DNA from: Spirosoma endbachense
GTDB lineage: Bacteria; Bacteroidota; Bacteroidia; Cytophagales; Spirosomataceae
Assembly: GCF_010233585.1 (NCBI RefSeq)
Contig: NZ_CP045997.1
Location: 7,736,654 to 7,800,653 of the forward strand
Direction: 5' to 3'
DNA length: 64,000 bases
Shown one piece after another: positions 7,788 through 16,315 of the stretch. The notes under the pieces were generated by a model, which saw only the letters and a list, made by a program, of their open reading frames with translations, was not told the origin of the DNA and did no database searches. Both the position numbers and the translations under genes were made by a program. Every line of letters starts with the position of its first letter. Position 1 is the first letter of the stretch.

Positions 7788-7826
7788 AGTTTAGTTTTTC
7801 TAACATTCGCAAGAATTACTAAACTT
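7787..7826. promoter_or_regulatory. operator-like inverted repeat between repressor and early operon
   Basis: AAGTTTAGT at 7787-7795 is repeated in inverse orientation as ACTAAACTT at 7818-7826. TTCTAAC also occurs twice as a direct repeat (about 7799 and 7845). The repeats lie between the divergent Cro-position and repressor genes and overlap the leftward promoter candidate, so they are the best candidates for repressor binding sites. Confidence 0.5.
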
Positions 7827-7876
7827 TTTTTTGAAATTCTAACGGCATGATAGTTCAACCTGAAATTGAAATAGTT

Positions 7877-8575
7877 ATGGAAACCCCTGCATCCCGGATT
7901 CAAAGTCTCATGGATGAGGATAAGTTAAATCAAACTGAACTGGCTGAAAAAATTAACAAGTCAAGAGGTTTAGTCAGTAGTTACTTGAATCCTGATAATA
8001 AACCTAGTGACATTTTTTTGAGAACTATCGAGGATGAACTTGGATGGTCAGCCCGATGGATTCGAACGGGTATAGGGCCGAAACGGCTCTGGAACAAGCC
8101 GGCCAATCAAAGTTCGGCTTATACGCAAGAGCCCATTTCACCTTATAACGCACAGCCTAGAGACAACGGCGGACGGCTAAATATGTGGGTCGTACCTGCT
8201 CGTGCGCAGGCTGGATTTATTAATGGCTTCGCTAAACGTTTATTCGCTGAACAGATTCAGCGTGTTAGTTTCCCTATGATACAGGGTGAATGTTTTTGTT
8301 TTGAGGTAGAAGGCTTTTCGATGTTCCCTGATTATGTGCCAGGTAGCTATGTTGTATCAACTTTATTAGAAGATTGGACTTGGATGAGAAAAGGGAAAAT
8401 CTATGTGTTTCAGACCGACGAAGGTATTATCGTGAAGGCGTACGAAAATACGGTTGATGAAACTGTTTACCTGAGTAGCAGTAACCCAACCTATAATCCT
8501 GTCGCCCCTATTTCTTTAAGAGAGCTACGGCAGGTGTATAACATCGAATTTAAAGTCGAAAAACCGAGGGTATAA
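7877..8575 (+). CDS. LexA/CI-type prophage repressor (HTH + S24 peptidase)
   Basis: 232 residues from the ATG at 7877 (a longer frame begins at 7847). N-terminal Xre-type helix-turn-helix: LNQTELAEKINKSRGLVSSY (about 18-37). The C-terminal domain carries the S24 self-cleavage features: an Ala-Gly pair in VPARAQAGF, the nucleophile Ser in EGFSMFPDYVPGSYV and the general-base Lys in GIIVKAYE. It should hold the prophage silent and be inactivated by RecA-stimulated autocleavage after DNA damage. It is divergent from the leftward early operon, with the operator region between. Confidence 0.88.
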   Translation: METPASRIQSLMDEDKLNQTELAEKINKSRGLVSSYLNPDNKPSDIFLRTIEDELGWSARWIRTGIGPKRLWNKPANQSSAYTQEPISPYNAQPRDNGGRLNMWVVPARAQAGFINGFAKRLFAEQIQRVSFPMIQGECFCFEVEGFSMFPDYVPGSYVVSTLLEDWTWMRKGKIYVFQTDEGIIVKAYENTVDETVYLSSSNPTYNPVAPISLRELRQVYNIEFKVEKPRV

Positions 8576-8603
8576 AGTGCTATCCTAATCTAAACCTTCC
8601 TGT

Positions 8604-9182
8604 ATGAATGACGATCTACTAAGCCAACTGGAGCGTCTGGCTAAACTTAAAGACCAGGGTGTTATTTCCGAAGAGGAGTTTCTGCAACAGAAAGCAAACC
8701 TGTTTAAGCCAACGGCCTCACCAATCGCCCGTGCTCTTGCTCCATCGCCGACACCAACCTCAACTGGGAAGAAGTCAAACTGGAAAATTTGGCTTTATGT
8801 GTTTTTGGGGTTTGCGGTAGTTGGTGGTATTTCGAGACTATTTGAACCAGAGAAGGCGCCCGACAAAAATGCTGCTAATGTGTCGACTAGTACAGAGACA
8901 ACGGCTGAGGCTCCCAAGTCTCGTCGAGAAGTCGTTGAAGGCTTCTTTTCAGGCTGGGATGGATCACACCGCCAGCTAGAAAAAGCAATCAAAGAAAGCA
9001 TGAATGATCCCGACAGTTACGAGCATGTGGAAACACGCTTCAAAGACAATGGGAGCACGATCTATGTCCTGACGAAGTTTCGGGGTAAGAATGCATTTGG
9101 GGGTAAAATTGTGAATTATGCAGAAGGTAATATTGACGGGAACGATGGCCATTTGATCGATTGGAAGTTTGTTAAACAATAA
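8604..9182 (+). CDS. SHOCT-domain membrane protein
   Basis: 192 residues. Residues 1-33 (LLSQLERLAKLKDQGVISEE...FLQQKANL) form a SHOCT-type helical hairpin, normally C-terminal in other proteins. A Pro/Thr/Ser-rich linker leads to a single transmembrane helix at ~58-76 (IWLYVFLGFAVVGGIS) and then a soluble domain of ~100 residues with a YVLTKFRGKNAFGGK strand region. No signal peptide, so the C-terminal domain would face the periplasm. It sits in the cargo cluster between repressor and integrase. Superinfection exclusion is a reasonable guess, not shown. Confidence 0.65.
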   Translation: MNDDLLSQLERLAKLKDQGVISEEEFLQQKANLFKPTASPIARALAPSPTPTSTGKKSNWKIWLYVFLGFAVVGGISRLFEPEKAPDKNAANVSTSTETTAEAPKSRREVVEGFFSGWDGSHRQLEKAIKESMNDPDSYEHVETRFKDNGSTIYVLTKFRGKNAFGGKIVNYAEGNIDGNDGHLIDWKFVKQ

Positions 9183-9209
9183 ATAAAAAACTCAAAACCA
9201 CACCGTTCC

Positions 9210-9542
9210 ATGAAACTTACCTTTGATGGCTGCAAACGCATCAACCTAGATCGGGATGGTCTCGACTTAATTTATTTCTACCGGATTAATGACGATCCTG
9301 CGGTTCACCGCATCCATACTGTCTCTACGCATTATCGTGCCTGGTCAATTAATGAGGCAGAACTTATTGAGCACTCAAAACAGGTCTTTTATCAACTCAT
9401 TTTAATGATAAGAGTCGGCTGGCCAGCGGGGACAGAATTGCCGGATGAAGTCCAGGAATACCATGAGGGAATACATTTCGGCTCTTTAACAGCCGATAAG
9501 CTTGACTGGAAAGGCTACAGTCTAGAATTAACAGAAGACTGA
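9210..9542 (+). CDS. hypothetical prophage cargo protein
   Basis: 110 residues, cytosolic by appearance, no domain recognised. Segments such as DLIYFYRINDDPAVHRIHTV and AELIEHSKQVFYQLILMI suggest a small alpha/beta fold. It is separated by 27 bases from both neighbours, so it is probably cotranscribed with the SHOCT and Ntn-hydrolase genes. Confidence 0.55.
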   Translation: MKLTFDGCKRINLDRDGLDLIYFYRINDDPAVHRIHTVSTHYRAWSINEAELIEHSKQVFYQLILMIRVGWPAGTELPDEVQEYHEGIHFGSLTADKLDWKGYSLELTED

Positions 9543-9569
9543 TCAACACCTAAATCACTCTTTGAAACA

Positions 9570-10295
9570 ATGCACAACTACATTTTTTTGTTAGGCTTCT
9601 TGTTGTTGTCCCTTCCATCATTAGGAACATGTATAATCGTATTTAAAAAAGGAAACGTCGTGTATATAGGGGCTGACAGTAGAAATGCTGGGCAGATGGC
9701 AGATAACACGTATGTAAATTTCGATAACTACTGCAAAATAATTCCGGTCAATAAATACGTATTTACGTTCGCAGGTTTTGACAATGACAACCTTCATCAA
9801 AGGTTAAAGAGTGCGTTAAAATATTCGGCTAATCCAAAAATTGTCTTCCCAAAACTTGAATTCAATATAAAAACTTATTATGAAAAGAGGCTATTGGATG
9901 CACAAGAGAAATTCCCCGCAATCTATAAAGATGTTTATAGCCGAGGTAGAATTGCAGAGATTGTTATTGTTTATTTTGAGGGTAAAACTGCCAAATTGAG
10001 GCAATACAATATCACTATGACAAATGCTTTAATGGCCAAACCACAAGTGAAAATTGCCTCTACTGATAGCCAGCCAGGATTTCCCAACATTTTATTACCC
10101 CTGGGCATAAATGATCATTTATACAAGGAAACGCCAGATGCTGTAACTAATAAGCTTTTAAAAAATCCAGCAAAAGTAATTAAAGACTACATCATGGCCG
10201 AAATGAGTCACCCAAAGGTTGGCGGGCCAATCGATATCATTGAAATTTCGGCAACTGGTAAAAAATGGATCGCTAAAAAAGCTAATTGTAATTAG
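9570..10295 (+). CDS. secreted proteasome-beta-like Ntn hydrolase
   Basis: 241 residues. Residues 1-19 form a signal peptide (FLLGFLLLSLPSLG), with a likely cut after Gly19. The exposed mature sequence TCIIVFKKGNVVYIGADSRN aligns with the N-terminus of proteasome beta subunits: Thr1 as nucleophile, Asp17 and Arg19 at the exact proteasome spacing, then CKIIPVNKYVFTFAG, which supplies the Lys33 equivalent (here Lys37) and the conserved AG. This is the Ntn-hydrolase fold of the proteasome/HslV group with a secretion signal instead of a propeptide. The substrate is unknown. Cys2 is an alternative nucleophile. It is in the lysogenic-conversion position of the prophage. Confidence 0.65.
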   Translation: MHNYIFLLGFLLLSLPSLGTCIIVFKKGNVVYIGADSRNAGQMADNTYVNFDNYCKIIPVNKYVFTFAGFDNDNLHQRLKSALKYSANPKIVFPKLEFNIKTYYEKRLLDAQEKFPAIYKDVYSRGRIAEIVIVYFEGKTAKLRQYNITMTNALMAKPQVKIASTDSQPGFPNILLPLGINDHLYKETPDAVTNKLLKNPAKVIKDYIMAEMSHPKVGGPIDIIEISATGKKWIAKKANCN

Positions 10296-10309
10296 AATTA
10301 GAGGGGTTT

Positions 10310-10480
10310 ATGCCACGCCGAAAACTACTCAATCAAAAGAAACAACTCGAAGCCCTGATCATTGCCAACATGATGATTGCCAATTGGGCCAGCCCTTTTC
10401 AAAACTTGCCTCCACAGCTTTACCGGTCAGGCCGTGCGATAATGGCCGAGTATGAGCAGATCATGAATCAATTGCGCTAA
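10310..10480 (+). CDS. 56-residue hypothetical protein preceding integrase
   Basis: ATG at 10310, TAA at 10478-10480, and the integrase ATG follows with no gap. The peptide begins MPRRKLLNQKKQ and ends EYEQIMNQLR; it is basic and helical. The exact junction with the integrase start and a GAGGGG stretch 5 bases before the ATG support translation. It may be an integrase accessory or directionality factor, by position only. Confidence 0.5.
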   Translation: MPRRKLLNQKKQLEALIIANMMIANWASPFQNLPPQLYRSGRAIMAEYEQIMNQLR

Positions 10481-11770
10481 ATGGAACTTACCTTCTATCT
10501 GAAAGCAGAGCAATCCGACAGCCAAGGCCGGCTGATGATTCACGGCCGAATCTGCTGGCAATCACAGAAAGTTCGCTTCTCAACAGGGGAGAAGGTGTTG
10601 CCGAAAGACTTTAAAAATGAGCGTGTTAAAGCATCACTGGCTCATGCGACTCATATCAATCAAACGCTGGGTACCTACCGCAGTGAGCTGGAAACATTTT
10701 TTTATCGTCACCAGAATGACCCGACCCAAACCGAGTTGACAACGAAGGCCGTGCAGGCTGAAATCAACCGGATCCGGGTAGAACTCTTTCAGAAAAAATC
10801 CAAACCGGCCCTGCTTCAGCCCGTTCACATCGAGCCGACCGCGCCAACCCTCCAGGAATTTGCACCCCAATACATCGCCGAAATGAAGGCTGACCGATCG
10901 CCTTCCTGGGGAAATACACTGAATACCATCATGAGGCAACTGGAGGTATTTCGGCCTGGGCTGGAGTGGTCAACCCTGACGATCAATACGCTCAATCAGT
11001 TCAAGGTGTATTTACAGGAGGAAAAAGATTTATCCGATAATACCATTCACACCTACATTAGCTTATTTCGGGGGATGTGTGAATATGCCGAGCGCAGCGG
11101 AATCGTTGTGCCACGCGATATCTTTTGGGTGGAAACCCGAATGGGGGAGGTGATTCGGCCCAGCCTGGAAGCGGGTGACGAACAAAAAATTCTGAATGCC
11201 ACGCTGCATCAAAATCAGAAAGTAAAGCAAGTTCATGCGAATTTACTGGAGATGGTCCGCTGGTATTTCATTTTGTCCTGTCATACAGGCTTGCGTCGTT
11301 CTGATCAGTGGCAGTATCTGAATCCGCGGATCGAACACATTGAAAATACGCCCTGTTTAATGGCGCTTCAACAAAAGACGGGTAACCGGGTAGCTATTCC
11401 CTTAAGTGAAACCGCCTATTATTTACTACGCAATCCTGTAACGGATCGAAAACCACCCCTCTGCGAACCCTATAATCAATCCCTTCGCCTAATCGGTCGT
11501 CAGGCGAAACTAAATCAGTTAGTGACTGTCGGCTCCTTTTATAAAGGCAAGCTGCTGGCCGATGCCATTCCCCTGTATGATGCCATGTCGAGCCACATGG
11601 CCAGGCACACCTTTGCAACACGTATGACAGCCGGCGGGATCAATACGTTTACGTTAAAAGAATTGATGGGCCATAAATCCCTGAATTCAACCCAACGCTA
11701 CCAAACGGTTTCCAATCCAGATATTGTAAAGCATACACTGGAGGCCTGGGCAAAGCAAGGTAAGCGTTGA
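10481..11770 (+). CDS. int: tyrosine-type phage integrase
   Basis: 429 residues. The N-terminal ~130 residues contain the Arm-binding domain of Bacteroidota integrases, ~130-220 the SAM-like core-binding domain (LQEEKDLSDNTIHTYISLFR), and the rest the catalytic domain. Catalytic residues: first Arg in HTGLRRSDQW, HxxR in SSHMARHTFATR, the second His in LMGHKSLNS and the nucleophile Tyr in TQRYQTV. It closes the prophage, so the right attachment site should lie just downstream. There is no tRNA there. Confidence 0.93.
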   Translation: MELTFYLKAEQSDSQGRLMIHGRICWQSQKVRFSTGEKVLPKDFKNERVKASLAHATHINQTLGTYRSELETFFYRHQNDPTQTELTTKAVQAEINRIRVELFQKKSKPALLQPVHIEPTAPTLQEFAPQYIAEMKADRSPSWGNTLNTIMRQLEVFRPGLEWSTLTINTLNQFKVYLQEEKDLSDNTIHTYISLFRGMCEYAERSGIVVPRDIFWVETRMGEVIRPSLEAGDEQKILNATLHQNQKVKQVHANLLEMVRWYFILSCHTGLRRSDQWQYLNPRIEHIENTPCLMALQQKTGNRVAIPLSETAYYLLRNPVTDRKPPLCEPYNQSLRLIGRQAKLNQLVTVGSFYKGKLLADAIPLYDAMSSHMARHTFATRMTAGGINTFTLKELMGHKSLNSTQRYQTVSNPDIVKHTLEAWAKQGKR

Positions 11771-12046
11771 CCCTACTCCGAAATAGAGTCAAATTGGCTA
11801 AAAGTTAAATGCACTCTATATATATAAGGAGTAAATAGGCCGACTCGCACCACTCCTGAAATTTCCCGGTTTAACGCTTGTCGTGTTGTTTGACGATATA
11901 GAGGCTTTTTTGACCCTATAAGTCATTATATTAAACATTAAAACCATGCCGTGGGTTAGAGTTACGAAACATGACTAACTGTTTGAAGAACGTAATCTTT
12001 ACGAACGAACTGAAATACAACTTGTCATTTACATAAAACATACGTT
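11771..12046. other. prophage-host junction region
   Basis: 276 bases without a gene. It must contain the right attachment site if the integrase end is the prophage end. The sequence is AT-rich around 11,815-11,835 (TATATATATAAGG). No tRNA and no strong hairpin are seen, and the matching left site is outside the window. Confidence 0.4.
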
Positions 12047-12379
12047 ATGAAAACTAAATTATTGAGTGTGTTTGCACTCGTTTTGATGTTGACTGTGGGG
12101 GCTTATGCGCAGGACACTACTGCGATGAGTAAGAAAGAAATGCGTCGGCAGGAAAAGGCTGAACGGAAAGCCCGCCTGAAGGAGGATATGAAGAATACGG
12201 GCCAGAGCATTGGCGAAACGGCTACCGAAGCGGGTCAGGGAGCAAAGCGGAAAGCAAAAGTAGCGGGTGAAGCCATAGGCACTGGTGCCCGGAAAGTGGG
12301 TGATGCCGTTACGGATGAAGTCGATAAGGTAAAAGCTAAACGCGATTCGTCGCGTGCCGCAAAACGAGATTCTTTGTAA
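12047..12379 (+). CDS. small secreted, highly charged protein
   Basis: 110 residues. An N-terminal signal peptide (KLLSVFALVLMLTVGAYA, cut before QDT) is followed by a very basic/acidic helical region (KKEMRRQEKAERKARLKED) and a stretch GAKRKAKVAGEAIGTGARKVGDAV that resembles the amphipathic repeats of LEA- or CsbD-like stress proteins. Family uncertain. Probably periplasmic. First host-type gene to the right of the prophage; followed by a bidirectional hairpin terminator. Confidence 0.6.
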   Translation: MKTKLLSVFALVLMLTVGAYAQDTTAMSKKEMRRQEKAERKARLKEDMKNTGQSIGETATEAGQGAKRKAKVAGEAIGTGARKVGDAVTDEVDKVKAKRDSSRAAKRDSL

Positions 12380-12405
12380 AGGATTAGTATAAGTACTCGA
12401 CAAAA

Positions 12406-12446
12406 AATCCCGCCGATCACTGCTGCTGCTGATGATCGGCGGGATT
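12406..12446. terminator. bidirectional terminator
   Basis: A 14-base stem AATCCCGCCGATCA / TGATCGGCGGGATT with a 13-base loop, flanked by A-rich and T-rich sides. It serves the small secreted protein on the left and the convergent subtilase on the right. Confidence 0.8.
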
Positions 12447-12470
12447 ACTTTTACAAATCGATTTTTAGTC

Positions 12471-15098
12471 TTACTGTTTCATCAGTTTAATGGATTTGTG
12501 CTCGGTTGGCGTACCGACACGCAGCAGCAATAATCCCTTGCGTCCACCGACGGGTAAGCTCAACCGCTCGATTGATTTTGCTTCTTCAATGGTATGCTGT
12601 TGGATTACCCGGCCCTGAATGTCTGTTAATTCTAACTGTACAGACTGCCCGGATACACCCCTAACTTCAACTTCGGCCGTTTCATTTACCGGATTTCCCA
12701 GTACACGCACCTGCAAACCGGCTCCCGACTCGGCACCTAAACGACCACTGCCTCCTCCGCAGGCAGCCAGCCAGTTATACGTGAAACTAACTTCACCAGG
12801 TGTTCCGGCCTGCGTGGCTTTGAGCGTCACGACCGGATTGTCAGTATACAGGTTAAGCGTATAAGGGCCGGGATTGGTGGTTGGGCTTAACTCGTTCACG
12901 ACCGAAAACGACAAAGGCTGACCATTCACACCAGCGTAGTTAGGATTGAACGTCAGCGTCCGTTGTGTAGGAGATACAGCTGTACAGGTGATGGTATTGA
13001 CACCAATGATAGCGAACGTTCCTGGCGGGGTTGTATTGTTACCGCAGGCTTCCAACCAGTTATACACAAAACTAGCTTCAGTAGGCGTTCCGGCCTGAGT
13101 AGCTTTGAGGGTAATAACCGGATTGTCAGTATACAGGTTAAGCGTATAAGGGCCGGGATTGGTAGTTGGGCTTAACTCGTTCACGACCGAAAACGACAAC
13201 GGTTGACCATTCACGCCAGCATAGATAGGGTTGAACGTTAAGGTGCGTTGTCCTACTGAGATGGTTGTGCAGGTAACATTCGATGTCCCAACAATGGCGA
13301 AGTCTGACGATGAACCACTAATGGACTGAAGCGCTTTATCGGCCTGAATAAACCCAAACCCAGTCCCATAATCAAAGCCCGTATCGAAGCCAGGTGTATA
13401 CGGATCGTCCATATCCAGCGCTGTCTGTTCCAGCGCAGAAAGAATCGAGCTTGACGACAGGCTGTTTCCACCCTTTTCTTTCATCAAAGCGGCTACGGCT
13501 GCAGCGTGGGGAGCAGCGGCCGATGTACCGAAGAAGTTCGGGAACGCATCGGCATCTCTTGGCGAATCTGAGACAAAGAATGTCGTGTTGGTGCCATCCA
13601 CTGAAGTAATTTCAGGCTTCTGGCGAGTGATCTGGCTTATCCGCTGACCAGCCGTGTTGAAAAGAATAGGTGTTCCACCTACCGAAGAAAAGGGCTCGAT
13701 GGTAGCCGTAGTCAGCCCACCATTGAAAGCAGGTGTTAAATTGAACGGTGCCGCACCTACCGCAATGCCACGGGTAGAGTTGGCATGCCCAACAATCGTA
13801 GAACTTTTCGTGTCGTACTCAATGGTTACATCATCCGCAAAGTTGACCCATTTAATCAATGACGGGTTTGGCCCTTCATATTTGACCAGTACTAAGTCAA
13901 TCGTAACCGATGAAGAGCCATTGTTCTGAATACCAATGATTTCAACCGGATCACCACCTACATTTATTTCAAAACTCGATAAATCTCCCAGAAGTGTTCC
14001 ATTGTAATAAACAAGAAGATCCATATCGGTTTGAGCGCCTGCCCCACCACTAACCGAAAAGAATGGATCATCCCACTGGAAGCTAATTATGGCTGTAGCT
14101 CCTCTACCTGGAATTGTGATACTTTGCTTTATGTCGCCACCACCGAAATTATGGGCACTGTAGGTTCCGCCTGCATATTGGGGATCAGAATAAGGAGCAG
14201 GATTGAACGCGGCCTGATAGGAGGCACGGCCCGAGTTAGCGGCTGCCGAAAAATAAGTTACCCCCTGATTGTTTACGACATCATCGACCGCCTGCGCAAC
14301 CACGCCATCCTGAAAAAACGGCTCAGCAAAATAACTGATATCATCCGTAATGACCTTACAGCCGGCAGCGGCCAGATCTCGGATACCCTGAGCAAAATTA
14401 AGTTCTGTACTATAAGCCGTATGAAAGGCTATTGGGGAACCAGGTGCTATGTCATGAACCAACTCGGCCATGGCGCGCCCTTCATCGGTGCCAGGAGATA
14501 TGTCTTCCAGCACTTCGACCCCAGCTGGCAAATCGCCGGAGGCTACACCGGCTGGTGCACCACCTAACGCATTATAGGAATCAGAAATAACACCAACTTT
14601 TACGCCAGCACCCGTAACATTGTAGGTAGAGCGGGCCACATCAGCGCGCAGGGCCACATCCCCCTGTGATGTTACTGAACCAACATTATTTCTGGGCTTA
14701 TAAGAAGGGCGGGCAAACTTCAGTGCCGAAACTGACTTTAGAGCCCCCAACTGGTCGATTGGTAGATAACCCGATACTTTTTGCTTGAAAACCAGCCCTT
14801 TCTGGAGCCCCATCGACTGGAGAACCTGTAACAAAGCAACCCCTTCCTGTTCGGAGTTGGCCGCAGCTTCAATGGCAATCGTGTTGCCAACCGTGTTGAA
14901 CAGATTCACCCGTTGAAGGCCACCAATGGGTGCCTGATTGGGAATGCCATTATTCGAAATAATGGCGTATAAATCGGGCGAAACTTTGGCATCTTTTGCC
15001 AATTGTTTGACATCCTGAGCCTGGCTCCATGACGATAGACATAGTAGTATAACCACAACGGCTAAAAACCCTCTGCCTGCTTGTAGAAGTAATTTCAT
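12471..15098 (-). CDS. subtilisin-like (S8) secreted protein with type IX secretion tail
   Basis: 875 residues. Signal peptide 1-27 (LAVVVILLCLSSWSQA). An S8 domain spans ~155-590: Asp in GVKVGVISDSYNA and the nucleophile Ser in GTSAAAPHAA. The usual HGT box is replaced by DEGRAMAELVHDIAPG, so the catalytic His is not in its normal place. Two tandem ~95-residue modules (~597-786) follow and then a ~75-residue C-terminal sorting domain (VQLELTDIQGRVI...), typical of type IX secretion cargo. Probably cell-surface or released. Proteolytic activity is uncertain because of the altered His box. Confidence 0.88.
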   Translation of the reverse strand: MKLLLQAGRGFLAVVVILLCLSSWSQAQDVKQLAKDAKVSPDLYAIISNNGIPNQAPIGGLQRVNLFNTVGNTIAIEAAANSEQEGVALLQVLQSMGLQKGLVFKQKVSGYLPIDQLGALKSVSALKFARPSYKPRNNVGSVTSQGDVALRADVARSTYNVTGAGVKVGVISDSYNALGGAPAGVASGDLPAGVEVLEDISPGTDEGRAMAELVHDIAPGSPIAFHTAYSTELNFAQGIRDLAAAGCKVITDDISYFAEPFFQDGVVAQAVDDVVNNQGVTYFSAAANSGRASYQAAFNPAPYSDPQYAGGTYSAHNFGGGDIKQSITIPGRGATAIISFQWDDPFFSVSGGAGAQTDMDLLVYYNGTLLGDLSSFEINVGGDPVEIIGIQNNGSSSVTIDLVLVKYEGPNPSLIKWVNFADDVTIEYDTKSSTIVGHANSTRGIAVGAAPFNLTPAFNGGLTTATIEPFSSVGGTPILFNTAGQRISQITRQKPEITSVDGTNTTFFVSDSPRDADAFPNFFGTSAAAPHAAAVAALMKEKGGNSLSSSSILSALEQTALDMDDPYTPGFDTGFDYGTGFGFIQADKALQSISGSSSDFAIVGTSNVTCTTISVGQRTLTFNPIYAGVNGQPLSFSVVNELSPTTNPGPYTLNLYTDNPVITLKATQAGTPTEASFVYNWLEACGNNTTPPGTFAIIGVNTITCTAVSPTQRTLTFNPNYAGVNGQPLSFSVVNELSPTTNPGPYTLNLYTDNPVVTLKATQAGTPGEVSFTYNWLAACGGGSGRLGAESGAGLQVRVLGNPVNETAEVEVRGVSGQSVQLELTDIQGRVIQQHTIEEAKSIERLSLPVGGRKGLLLLRVGTPTEHKSIKLMKQ
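12772..13320. repeat. tandem 285-base repeat inside the subtilase gene
   Basis: Two copies with a period of 285 bases (CAGTTATAC at 12772 and again at 13057). Parts such as the GTCAGTATACAGG segment and its surroundings are identical between copies. They encode two ~95-residue modules each containing GQPLSFSVVNELSPTTNPGP. This is an in-frame domain duplication, recent enough to keep DNA identity. Confidence 0.85.
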
Positions 15099-15360
15099 GA
15101 ATAATTTGAGTTAGAGGTTAGTTGTAAGTATTGGGCTAAAAATAAAGTGGCCCAATATGGGAAAAAATAATTTTATCTGTTTCGTGATGATATAATTTAT
15201 TTATCCTATGTAGAAACAATAGAACTATGTGATATCATATGCCCAAAACGGTTGCATTTTGGAGATGCCCTGGTAGTATATAGGTCTACCTTAAAAGGGT
15301 CTATTAGTTGGGCAGACTTACAACTTTTAAGGTAAGTAGTTTGATTGTAATGAACCAGGG

Positions 15361-16233
15361 CTAGTCCAGTTTCGCCCCAACCTTGGCATACTTACCACGC
15401 CAGTGTTTCCACCGCTTGTGCGACCAAAGCCAGTCGGATGGGTATTTGCGGATGGTTTCTTCCAGTAAGTCACGGTAGTTTTCCATGATAGCGCCGGGCG
15501 GCAGCGCCTTGTAAGGAGGTTGGCCAATGAGCGTAAATGTTACCTCGTAGTAGCCTCGGCGAATTCGTCTTAGTTCAGTATAAAAAACAGGCAGGTCCCG
15601 ACTTCGTGCCAGCCGTTCAGTACCTGGATAAAATGGCGTATCCCGATGCAGGAAATTCGTCCAGTAGGCCTGCTCAGGAACATCCGGCACCTGATCGGCC
15701 ACGAGCGCAATAATGCGCGGAACATCTTTCTGGGCAACCATCCGGCGGGGGAGCGTATTCATCGGAACAGGCACCGCGCCAAAACTCGCCCGCACTGACT
15801 GCATCAATTTTTCAAAAAAAGGACTGTTTAGCTGTTTATAAATGCTATCGGTCGGCATGCCGTTCAATACGGAAGCCGATGGAATCCACTCCCAATTGCT
15901 ACTATGAGAAGCCATTCCGATCACAGCCTGGCCCGATCGCAACTGCTCTTTAACCAGGTCAGCATTCGTAAACCGAACCCTCTGCCGTAACTCCTCCGCT
16001 GGGAGGGTAGGCATTTTAATGGTTTCAACAATCAAATCCGTTAAGTTTCGATAAAATCCTCTGGCTATTCGGTGGATTTCCGAGGGTGATTTTTCCGGGA
16101 ATGATAACTGAAGATTCTCAATGACGACCTTACGCCGATAGCGAACGACGTGCAGTAACAGAAAGTACAGGAAGTCGGCAAGGCCATAAAGCAATCCTAG
16201 CGGCAGCCGTGACAATAAACGAAAGAAAATCAT
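15361..16233 (-). CDS. lysophospholipid acyltransferase, LpxL/HtrB family
   Basis: 290 residues with an N-terminal membrane anchor (PLGLLYGLADFLYFLLLHVV). HSSNWEW (~108-114) is the H-x4-E/D-type catalytic motif of the LpxL/HtrB family, and the C-terminal WLWSHKRWKH is also characteristic. It should add a secondary acyl chain to lipid A or a related lipid at the inner membrane. Length is normal for the family. Divergent from the WbqC-like gene, 82 bases apart. Confidence 0.87.
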   Translation of the reverse strand: MIFFRLLSRLPLGLLYGLADFLYFLLLHVVRYRRKVVIENLQLSFPEKSPSEIHRIARGFYRNLTDLIVETIKMPTLPAEELRQRVRFTNADLVKEQLRSGQAVIGMASHSSNWEWIPSASVLNGMPTDSIYKQLNSPFFEKLMQSVRASFGAVPVPMNTLPRRMVAQKDVPRIIALVADQVPDVPEQAYWTNFLHRDTPFYPGTERLARSRDLPVFYTELRRIRRGYYEVTFTLIGQPPYKALPPGAIMENYRDLLEETIRKYPSDWLWSHKRWKHWRGKYAKVGAKLD

Positions 16234-16315
16234 TCTGTAATTGGTAGGAAATCTGAAGTCAAAACGATGATTTTGCTTCGCTGATACCCGAAAAATTAAA
16301 AATATACAAAATCAG

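Noticed and set aside
14031..14567. 178-codon open frame on the plus strand
   Set aside because: Antisense to the subtilase gene, with no motif and Cys/Arg-rich shadow composition.
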